Positions 55,060 to 64,000 of a DNA stretch of 64,000 bases are shown piece by piece. The stretch is from Hypomesus transpacificus (lineage: Eukaryota > Chordata > Actinopteri > Osmeriformes > Osmeridae), in assembly GCF_021917145.1 (NCBI RefSeq), contig NC_061075.1:3269038-3333037 (forward strand), read 5' to 3'. Made by a program: the position numbers and the translations under genes. The notes beneath the pieces are model-generated. The model made no database searches. It saw only the letters and a list, made by a program, of their open reading frames with translations, and had not been told where the DNA came from. Position 1 is the first letter of the stretch; each line of letters opens with the position of its first letter.

Positions 55060-55408
55060 GTAAGCTCTGACTCCTTCACCATGGGTCTCAGATTGATAGA
55101 CAAGTTAGACCAGTGGTAGAGTGACCTAACTGGACTTTTTGTCTCCACAGCAGGAGGACGGCTTCCAGCCTGTAAAGAATGAATTGTGTATATAGCGCCA
55201 AGATTGATGACCACTTTTTTTGTTTTTTTTACCATTTTCTTTTTTTCCAACATTATTCCCTTTTGTAAATAGTTTGAAGGAATGTTAATTTATCAAAAAT
55301 GTGTCTGAATTTTAAGTTGGGTATGTTTTTGTTCCCGTATCAACTCGTTCTGTTGCTGTGAAGTCAGCACTGCCCACAGTTGATACTAAGTGCTGTCTAT
55401 CCAGAAGT

Positions 55409-55414
55409 AATAAA
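55409..55414 (+). terminator. Polyadenylation signal of nmrk2
   Basis: AATAAA about 350 bases after the stop codon is followed by a T-rich stretch at 55428-55435, a suitable downstream element. Confidence 0.7.
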
Positions 55415-57934
55415 ATGGGATGCCACCTTTTTTTTTAAAACCTTACCACTGTGTCCTGTCCTCAATAGTAATACAGTGCAGTTTCATCTGTGTACAACTT
55501 TCCAGCTGATCAGATCATGGGGTCGCTAACGAACCCATTCCAGCTGTTATTGTTCTATTGCATTAGGTCTACGCACACCGCATGACGCACCAACTCAATC
55601 AGACAACTCACCCTCTTACTTTAGCTACCCGATTCAGTTATCGGAAAAAAATAGCACACAAGCTTATTCCAAAACCCGAGACCGCGTAGACAGAGGAACA
55701 TTTGTAGGCGGGCAAGGCCATGTGAAACATCTGACCGGTGGATGCGTTCAACGCATTGCCATCGCCTGTTCTGGGGGGATGCTAGAGCTAGTCAGACTAT
55801 ACACCAGATTCAGCTCATTACAGCTGGATTGGCTCTGTGTACGTGCCAACAGCACCACATTCCACGTTTTTATCAATAGGCCAGTGTGATTCCTCCTTCC
55901 CCCTGAGGGAATACCTGTTTGCACAGGAGCGCTAACCTGGTGGATACAGTGGGTGCATCGTTGGTACGGTAACAAAGCCAATGTCTCATGGCTAACACAA
56001 ATGTTAAACTAGGAGCAGGCAACTTCACCATGGCATGCAAATGCACGCCACGGTGTCAATTAGGGGGAAGTACTGCAAGGTCACTCAGCCAAGACGAGTT
56101 CAGCGTGAGTGAGATAAGCTGATTTGTTGGTTGAAAACTGAATGCGTGCATGTGTGCACCGTATCTGGTTGTAGTCAAGTAGCTGACAGGAATGCAACTG
56201 AGGTGGGATTGTAGGTCAGGCAGCTGGTCACTGGGACTAATGTCTCAGTCTTTTGCAGAATTCATAGAACGTTCAAATCTTGCGTTTTTCCAACTGTTTT
56301 CCTACACTGCTTTATCTGTGTGTGTTATTCTCCCACCCCCTAAACCTGCTTGCCTACCCCCCCCTAGACCTGTGTGCCAAGTGTCTTGCTGCAGCGTTGT
56401 GTAACCCGGTGACAATGGAGTGCATAATGACAGGTAGAAGTGACACTGTTGACTGGACTGAACTGAACTCACTGCAGCATGTGTCTGTGTCAAAGCTCGT
56501 TATCACTGTTGAGTTGTGAAACTGCAGCCCTCATAAGGAACTCGATTAGCTTCACCGAAAACCAACCTAGACTTCTTATGAGTCCACGTGGTCACTACCG
56601 AGAGATGACCTTATACATGTTCCTACCCTTTCCATTTGTGGATTTATGACACTGACATGGGGAAAGATCACAATATACAAATGTCCTCATGCATCCCCCA
56701 GCACCTAGAATTCCCCTCACAGACACGCAAACAGGCCTACTCTGAACAAGGCTTGGATTATTGAAAGCTGATTTACACTAAAGTCTACTGAAGTCTGAAC
56801 TATGAGAAAGCATCCTGTCTAGACATATTTCCTGTGACGAAACTGACCTCATTTTTAGGGAGGAAAAGGTCTGGATGAACTACCATCTCCTAGTTAGAAT
56901 GCTAGTCTCCTAGCTAGTCTGTGTAACATTGTGACCCCTCTATTACTGTATCACATCTCCCAGACTCCCACCGTTTTGTGCGTGTTGTGGAACACGGAAT
57001 CATCCGGATTTAGCTGTGGGATTGTTCTGTTCCTGTCAGAGAGAAGCTCTCTGTGTTTGATATGGGGACATGCTGTTCACCTGGGACTAAACAGGCTGCT
57101 GAAGCCTGACTTTTGATCATCAGCCTTCGCTGACATCTTTATGGAACCAAATCTGTCATTGGTTATGAGAGACATTGTAAATCTGTGTTTGATTATGACA
57201 CCTGAGATAGGAACCCGTTTTCCAGGAAAGGTGTTACAAGGTCAGCAAAATAGAACTTTATAGACCACTAGTACCTTGATAAACGTGGTTGGTCTTGTGT
57301 TTGTTTCGACACATACCACACGTTCCTGGCTGATAATTTTTTTTATCAATTAAACTTCGACATTCCACTGTTTGAAGTAACATGAAAGACTTCCACAGTA
57401 GCTACCTTCCTGCAATGGCTTGCTGTCTGTGGCTTCTGGAGACCTGGAGTCAAATGTGTCGACCGGGGTGTTTCAGCAGCTAAAGACCACATGCTAACAC
57501 ACACATCCAGTTAGAGCCAGCCTGAGCCAACCACAGCTCGTAATGACTGACCGCTGGGACTCAGATTCTCTCTCTCTTTCTTCTCTTCGTTTGCATCTCT
57601 CTCTCTTTTCATTTTTTGTCTCTGCCTCACACATACACAAAGACACACACATACACCTACGTTGCTGAAAGGCCCTGAGTGCCTGTGGACATAGCCAGGG
57701 TGTTTGTTTATATTTAGCTTGGATTCTTGCCGTGTCAGGGGAAGGGGACGATATGGGGGGGGGGGGGGGGGCTTTCACAGAGATGGACACCCTACTAATC
57801 CACAGCATGACTGGCGGGACGACCACACATACCCTGGGGGAGGGGGGGGGGGGGAGGACAAGCAGGGGAAAGGTGAGGCCCTCTAAAACTGGCCCCTCTC
57901 TATCCTCCCTACACTCACTGCCTCACGTCAGTGG

Positions 57935-57936
<2 letters not shown>

Positions 57937-58014
<78 letters not shown>
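57937..58014. repeat. Compound (AT)n-(GA)n microsatellite
   Basis: About fifteen AT units pass directly into a GA array of about 24 units with one GGGA interruption. Confidence 0.93.
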
Positions 58015-58017
<3 letters not shown>

Positions 58018-58127
58018 ACCTTGGCGCTGGTATTCCCTGTCATCTCCTGGCAACCAGAGCGCAAAAAGGTTCTCTGTCGCCGTGTGATGTGAGCGTGGAG
58101 AGGGCCGCGCGGGGGGAGCTGAAGCGG

Positions 58128-58276
58128 ACAGGGGCACCGTCTGGGCCAATGAGGGCCTGGTATCAGGGGCACCGTCTGGGCCAATGAGGGCCTGGTATCA
58201 GGGGCACCGTCTGGGCCAATGAGGGCCTGGTATCAGGGGCACCGTCTGAGCCAATGAGGGCCTGGTATCAGGGGCC
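58128..58276. repeat. Tandem array, 35-bp unit, four near-identical copies
   Basis: The unit is CAGGGGCACCGTCTGGGCCA followed by ATGAGGGCCTGGTAT. The copies differ at one or two bases and the last is partial. The near identity implies recent expansion. Confidence 0.93.
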
Positions 58277-60167
58277 CTTCTGGCTTCCCCAGAGGATACT
58301 GCTGGGAGGAAAAAACAGCCATGACTGGAATGGTTAACATGAGAGACCAAGAATAATGGTAGAGCCTCAGTCAACACCTCACATGTTACTGTAGCCTCTG
58401 TGTGGTATAAATTATACTTTGTGCAACTGTACTGTAACAGTTTGTGTTGGCTGGGAACTGACGAGATCCGGTGGCAGTCAGACCATTCTGAGATGTCTTC
58501 CCCGCGAACAGATGTGACGCAGGACAGTACAACTGGCCTTACAGCAGCGATAGGAGAAACATGGGAGATAATGTGCTTGTCGATGCCACATCGCCGCAGC
58601 TATCCCCTCGTAGAACACTCACGGTTTGTGTCACTGTTATAAATCTAACTAGGATTGACATCTCATAAAACTGTCACTGAAATGAAAACAATCTATGTGC
58701 TTTATTCCTTCCTATACTTCATAGTAGCCATCATCCAAAAGTCCTCAATTTGGAGTTTACATTTTATGACAATGAAGATCATTTAAATGTTTTCATGTAT
58801 TTGACCTTTAATCTGTAACGATAGCTGTGCTGATCTAGATAATACTTAATGAGTTGCATGTTTTATTTTATTGATATTTCATGTAGGCCCTTGTTGGACA
58901 AGTTAAAAGTCACAATATTTTCTTTAGTTAAAAATAGCCAACCGCCGACCTGTACGACTGGATAGCCATGTAGGGAAAGTCCAACTTGACGACAGGTCGT
59001 ATGGTAGGTATTTTGTAGATTTTCTTTGACGGGATCAGGTGCTCTCTCTGTGCTTTTCCGTGCGCATGTGGAACAAGAGAAGGTGACGTTGGCCAACGCC
59101 AGTGCACTCCGATCCACGATCAGCTGATATTTCCTAGTACTAGCCCTATCCATTCAGGGGACGAAGGCTGTGCAACAGTGTTGCAAATGTAACATTCTTT
59201 ACTAGGTGACCACTGCCACCGTGCGGTATAGACTGCCGCAAAAAAATCTGATAGACCAAAAAGTCTTTTTACTTTTGACTAATTTACTTTTGCTTCTCTT
59301 AAGTCAGGGCTTCTTAAGCAGTTTGATTTCCTCTGTGTCAGACTAGATTTACTGTATTTAATAAACGTTGGATGAGGCAACTAAGAAACTGGATAGCGCA
59401 CTTTTACAGTGGGGTTTACAGTGTGGTAGTCGCAACAAATGTAAAAAGGTGTTTGAGCGCTTTGCAGGGGTAGCGCGCCACCTGTATGTGTGCACTTATT
59501 TTGACATTCTAAGCTTTGTTTGGAAAACCTCCCTATTCTCGTAAGATGTTGATTGAAAACAGACATATGGTTGTGATTCTTCGTGTAGTTTGGCGTAGGA
59601 CGTCTCTTAACTTTAACAAACAGGTATAATGAGGTATAATAGGTTACAATAGAACCTGTGCTCAAACTCAAAATAAGGGCAAGCTGTTTAAACAATTCCG
59701 TCACAAAATACCAGATTCTGGTATATTTTGTGTATATACAGTAGACATCTCGCCTTTCATGTCAGGAGTGCGGTATCTCTCTTTGAGTCCTCCCACCTAT
59801 GCTCAAGATTGACTTTATCCTGAACAAATACTTGTGTAACTCTCAGGCGTTGGTGAAGAAATGGTTAAGTAACACATGGTCTTTTTCTTGCAAAGAAGCC
59901 CCGGTCTGGCTCTTTAACGTTTGTACCGCATGGGTAGACACAAACTCCTTGTATGAAAGCGAAAACCTCACATTTCCTCCATCCAGGTAGTTCCCGTTAT
60001 ACTCGCGCCATGGTGCATTTGTGCGCAACCGCGTGACGGAATCAAGCGTGTCTACAAAACACTACCTGTGTTCCATCATATTTTCGCAGAAGTGTCAAAT
60101 ACAAAGTGGAAGTGCCGGTGTTTGTGTAGTGCTTCAGGAAGCCTTCTGTGCACCCAGTCAGTTCACC

Positions 60168-63100
60168 ATGGAGAAGACAGCTCTCTTCCTTTTCTGCCTT
60201 TTCCACATTCTGGTGCGTTTGAGCACTGGACAGCAACATTTTCGCGCGCGTGTTGGTGGACCGTGGAAACACCGGATTCAGTGGGAGAACAACGGTCGGG
60301 TGTTTAGTTTACTCAGCACGGGGTCAGAGTACCACTCGCCGGTACAAGCGAGGAGACAGCAGCAACTTTACCTGACCACCAAAGGGCACAACCGACACCC
60401 TCCAGGCGCACCAATCAGATCCCCCAGGACTGGTTATCCCAATTTAGAGGAGCGAAACCGAGGGCATTCGGAACGCAGAGCACGCCAAGAGTTGGACACC
60501 TCGGTTCTAGGTTCTGAAGTCCGTCAATATATTGTCGCAACGGGCCGCCACACCACAGGTGCAAGAAGTCAGCCGCGAGTTGAGACCACGGTGGCGGGAT
60601 ACCCAGGCACCCGTCGTCCCCCTCAAGAATCCCGTTCCAATATCTCCGTTTCCTCGCCAATACAAGAATTTTCGGGAAGTGGAATTCAAAGAGGTGGAAG
60701 GAGACTTGCTTTGAGTGGTGTGAACCTGTCGGGTCCAGAACAAATGAGGTCCACTGCGTCACCAATAAGATCAGTTGATTTTACGGACGACCGGGGCGCC
60801 AGTCAGGAGCGACTGACGGGCCCAGAACCAACCACACGAGGACCCACAACAGCGCGTCTCAACAACTTTGAGGATGACAGCAACGGACGCCGAATCCTGC
60901 AGCATTCCAGACTGGATAACACTCACAATGCCCAAATAACGCGTTCCCCTCCTACGTCCAGAGCCGTTGGGGCACCTGCGAATGTATCACCAACTGCTCT
61001 TTCTATCAATGCCGTCGAGACGCATATTACACGTCCACAGCGCGTGGAACCCAGTACCGTGAATAACATGATAGGCGACGACCCACAGAATCCCAACAAG
61101 AACCACCGGAACTCAGTGTTCTACAACATGTACCCGTCTTCAGGCGCCAGGACCAGAGGCTCCATGCGCCAACCGCGGCCAGACATGGGCTATGGCACAC
61201 GATTCTTCCATAACGGTAAGCAGAAGTAACAAAACATGGTATCCTATAAAAGACACCCCAGTCATGTAATGAATCAAATAAATACAAATTGAGATGTGCC
61301 ATGATTCAATCGGATAGGTCTGCGTTTTCAGTAGCCTGGTGGACTCCCAGTCTCAGTCTCATGAGTAGAGGGGTCAGATGGCTGAGCGGTTAGAGAATCG
61401 GGCTGCCAATCAGAAGGTTGCCGGTTCGATTCCCGGCGGTGCAAATGACGTTGTGTCCTTCTCGGGGGAATGTCCCTGTACTTTCTGTAAGTCGCTCTGG
61501 GTAAGAGCGTCTGCTAAATGACTAAATGTGAATGTAGATGACGGCGCTGTGTTCCTCCTCAGGTCTCCCAGACCTGGTCCCCGACCCCTACTACATCCAG
61601 GCTGCCTCCTACATCCAGCGTGTGCAGATGTATGCTCTCAGGTGTGCCGAGGAGGAAAACTGTCTGTCAAGGTAATCATATTGGACATTGTTTTACCAGT
61701 GCACTATTACCTTGCTACGTTAACCTATTTATGTAACAACGCATGACAATTTAGACCACAAGCTCATGTCTGGACCCAAGTTTGACACATTTGATCCACA
61801 TCCAATCCACAGGTTTAACAGATGCAGGGAATAAGTCATTTGGTACCTTTTTTTGGGTTGTTGGAGCAAATGTCCTCTTCGGTTGCCAGGTCTGGTTGTG
61901 TTGACCATACTTCCTTGGCTCCTGCCCAGTTGGAAGTTACAGTACAATAATAGAGCTGCAGCACAAAACCTGGCAACCGACCTAGGTTCTCTCTCCTCGC
62001 CTCAGTGCCCTGCCAAGTAAAATAATCTCTACATGAAAGCAGCTTGAGGTGAATGCAAGACTGTAGAAAAACCCCTGCACAACCTTCTCCCCAGAGCCCT
62101 GCACGTCACACCTTGGTAACACACTACGGTAACTGTTACCAACCGTGTGCTTGGACGCTGTAGATCCAGCTGTAGTAAGGAGCCTAATCTGGTCCCCCGG
62201 TTACCACATTCCCATGGTTCCAAATCCCCTTGGTTGCCACAATTACAGCTTCCCTCTGTTGTCAAGCGCAAGGTCAAGCTATTTGATGACGTCCATTGTT
62301 GTGGTGCAGGTCGGCGTCCCATCCCAGTGTCAGAGATCTGGACTACAGGGTTCTGCTGCGGTTCCCCCAGAGGGTGAAGAACCAGGGGACCGCAGACTTC
62401 CTTCCGGTCAAGCCCCGCCACGAATGGGAGTGGCATAGCTGTCATCAGTGAGTCCAAGAGGCCTGTGTGTGTGTGTGTAGGTGTATGTGTGTGTAGGTGT
62501 GTGTGCCTGGGTGTGTGTGTGGAGACACAAATCCAGACATTGATCCATTTCTGTGTGTGATGTATGGAGAATTTTGACTTGTCCCATTTTCCGTGTTACA
62601 AAGTAATCAAACTTCATCTTACTGGGTGAAAACGTCCGCCAAAGTCCAACCGGTGTCCTGTATACGTCCCCAGGCACTACCACAGCATGGAGGCGTTCAG
62701 TAACTACGACCTCCTGGACATCCCCTCGGGCAGGAAGGTGGCTGAGGGTCACAAGGCCAGTTTCTGCCTGGAGGACACCAGCTGTGACCCCGGAGTGCGC
62801 CGACGCTACGCCTGCACTGCCCACACACAGGTGCCAGCCCCTGCCAGCCCATCCGTCCACCTCTCCTTCCATCCATTCCATCTTGAATTCCTTCATGAAA
62901 TCAGTCGTTCATTCAGTCATTTATCTATTCTTTCATCCAGTCAGTCAGTCAGTTATTGAATGTATTCGATCATTCAATCACGTACATTTTCCACCTTTCG
63001 ACTGATGTGCCTCAGTATCCTATTGTACTTAAGCCTAATTTGTATGTGTTGCAGGGGCTAGGCCCCGGATGCTATGACACGTACAACGCCAACATCGACT

Positions 63101-63583
63101 GCCAGTGGATCGACATCACGGATGTGCCGCCGGGAAACTACATCCTTAAGGTTGAACCAGGCGAATCATATGTGGAGCACACTCAGCACAGTAGTGGAGG
63201 GGAGCGAGGCAGAGCGGGGCAGAGCGAGGCAGAGCGGGGCAGAGCGGGGCAGAGCGAGGCAGAGTGGGGCAGAGCGAGGCAGAGCGGGGAAGAGCGGGGA
63301 AGAGCAGGGCAGAGCGGGGCAGAGCGAGGCAGTGCCGGGCAGAGCAGGGCAGAGCGAGGCAGAGCGATGCAGAGTGAGGCAGAGCAAGGCAGAGCGGGGC
63401 AGAGCGAGGCAGAGCGAGGCAGAGCTGGGCTACGTCAGAGCTAACCCATGGCGTCTTTCCCATCCAGGTGACCGTGAACCCGACCATGCAGGTGCAAGAG
63501 TCCGACTTTTCCAACAACGTGGTGAGGTGTGACATCAGGTACACTGGCACCCATGTCCAGGCCAGGAATTGCATGATCACCGG
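60168..63583 (+). CDS. Secreted lysyl oxidase-like amine oxidase (LOX/LOXL1/LOXL5 group, probably loxl5)
   Basis: This copper amine oxidase deaminates lysines of collagen and elastin to start cross-linking. Exons: 60168-61215, 61563-61671, 62310-62447, 62674-62830, 63055-63150 and 63468-63583. The middle five measure 109, 138, 157, 96 and 116 bases, the standard LOX exon pattern. A signal peptide ([15 protein letters not shown]) is followed by an Arg-rich propeptide with [17 protein letters not shown]1-type site MIGDDP gives cleavage after Gly303. The catalytic domain has [13 protein letters not shown] (copper His431/433/435), GHKASFC with Lys459 and DTY with Tyr494, the pair expected to form the LTQ cofactor. 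No SRCR domain is present, excluding LOXL2-4. The exact C-terminus is open: reading through gives ITG and TAG at 63585-63587, while a donor at 63584 would add a further exon. No LOX gene neighbours NMRK2 in human, which suggests LOXL5, a class lost from mammals (inference). Confidence 0.9.
61370..61537 (+). repeat. tRNA-headed SINE, copy 10, in loxl intron 1
   Basis: The head GTCAGATGGCTGAGCGGTTA, the B-box-like GGTTGCCGGTTCGATTCCCG and the tail GACTAAATGTGAATG are present. The middle block is shortened after TTGTGTCCTT. It ends about 25 bases before the exon 2 acceptor. Confidence 0.93.
63193..63430. repeat. Decamer tandem array filling loxl intron 5
   Basis: About 24 copies of a 10-bp unit, mostly alternating AGAGCGGGGC and AGAGCGAGGC, occupy about three quarters of the 317-base intron between exons 63055-63150 and 63468-63583. 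The period of ten, not a multiple of three, means it would shift frame if retained. Confidence 0.93.
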
Positions 63584-63681
63584 GTAGGTCTGTCTCTCTC
63601 TCCCCCCACGCACACACACACACACAGACACACACAAACAAACACACATACCCGCATGCACACACCAATCTCTCTCTCTAG

Positions 63682-63826
63682 TGTCCAGAGACACCTTCTG
63701 GAGGTGGAGAGATCTCAGTTGAACTGGGTTGCTTTTCCACAGAAGTTAACGTGGATATTGTCAACTCCCGTGAGGAACTCTGGTCCCTGGAAAGTGGAAG
63801 TATCAGTGTGCGTCTGTCTCAGCTGA
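63682..63826 (+). other. Possible loxl terminal exon, not certain
   Basis: A consensus-like acceptor (TCTCTCTCTAG) ends at 63681. Joined to a donor at 63584 it would extend the product by about 47 residues to TGA at 63824-63826. LOX-family proteins usually gain only a few residues from the last exon, and the translated sequence shows no resemblance to them. Termination at 63585-63587, or a different acceptor, is at least as likely. Confidence 0.25.
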
Positions 63827-64000
63827 GGAAACCGTCTGCCTTCCTCAGCACTCCCAAGTTAGCTGGCACCATCCAATGTCTTACACTCTGTCGGCTCGTA
63901 TCTACTTAGCTCCAGTAACTATTGTATATACTATTACCGTGAATCTCCTGAGCGGCAGTGTGTCGTGTGTGTGTCGTGTGAGATGAGAGTCCAATGTCTC

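Larger units (their letters stand above)
55450..60020. other. nmrk2-loxl intergenic sequence
   Basis: No exon is recognised on either strand. Structured parts are (AT)n followed by (GA)n at 57937-58014, a 35-bp tandem array at 58130-58275 and G-rich runs at 57755-57770 and 57837-57854. The rest shows no family resemblance. Confidence 0.6.

Noticed and set aside
58863-59153. 96-codon minus-strand frame upstream of loxl
   Set aside because: It has no family resemblance, and no splice sites or promoter features support it.
63146-63694. 182-codon minus-strand frame with repeated [12 protein letters not shown]
   Set aside because: It is generated by the decamer array in loxl intron 5 and the following GT-rich intron.

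Overview
The window is nuclear DNA from a ray-finned (teleost) fish. Short coding exons with GT/AG borders, long introns, CA/GA microsatellites, a repeated tRNA-headed SINE, an IR/DR-type Tc1 element and other DNA-transposon remnants all point that way. Species cannot be fixed from the sequence. No operons, CRISPR arrays or convincing structural RNA genes were seen.

Layout from left to right. (1) 1-7107, minus strand: cherp, an SR-rich spliceosome-associated protein. Seventeen coding exons join in frame, and only the last residues lie beyond the left edge. (2) 7108-15058: non-coding. It holds a 781-bp DNA-transposon derivative carrying a broken RecQ-like helicase start, SINEs, microsatellites and a homeodomain-site-rich stretch. 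(3) 15059-22188, minus strand: an rx/RAX2-type retinal homeobox gene of three coding exons, with a structurally intact Tc1-like transposon in intron 2. (4) 22.2-34.4 kb: rx 5' region and a long intergenic stretch with candidate regulatory sites, SINEs, a LINE 3' end and MITE-like elements. (5) 34396-40079, minus strand: matk (CSK-homologous kinase), twelve coding exons, complete. (6) 42802-44064, minus strand: the last five coding exons of zfr2. (7) 45961-46060: a 100-N assembly gap. (8) 46061-47563, plus strand: the 3' exons of atcay (caytaxin). (9) 51731-55059, plus strand: nmrk2, complete, with a TATA box. (10) 60168-63583 or slightly beyond, plus strand: a lysyl oxidase-like gene, probably of the loxl5 type.

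The order rx/RAX2 - MATK - ZFR2 - ATCAY - NMRK2 matches human 19p13.3, which supports the orthology calls. The genes do not form a pathway. They are neighbours by ancient synteny: RNA processing (cherp, zfr2), eye-field transcription (rx), SRC-family inhibition (matk), neuronal CRAL-TRIO/BCH adaptor (atcay), NAD+ salvage (nmrk2) and collagen/elastin cross-linking (loxl).

The points most worth a second look are these. A short non-autonomous element has perfect 9-bp target duplications and carries a RecQ-like Walker A fragment, with a relative about 23 kb away. A full-length Tc1 element with an intact DD34E triad sits inside the rx homeodomain intron. The N gap removes the 5' halves of two head-to-head genes. 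A P3 homeodomain palindrome lies beside a consensus CRE between rx and matk. Long poly(C) runs act as the polypyrimidine tracts of real splice acceptors.
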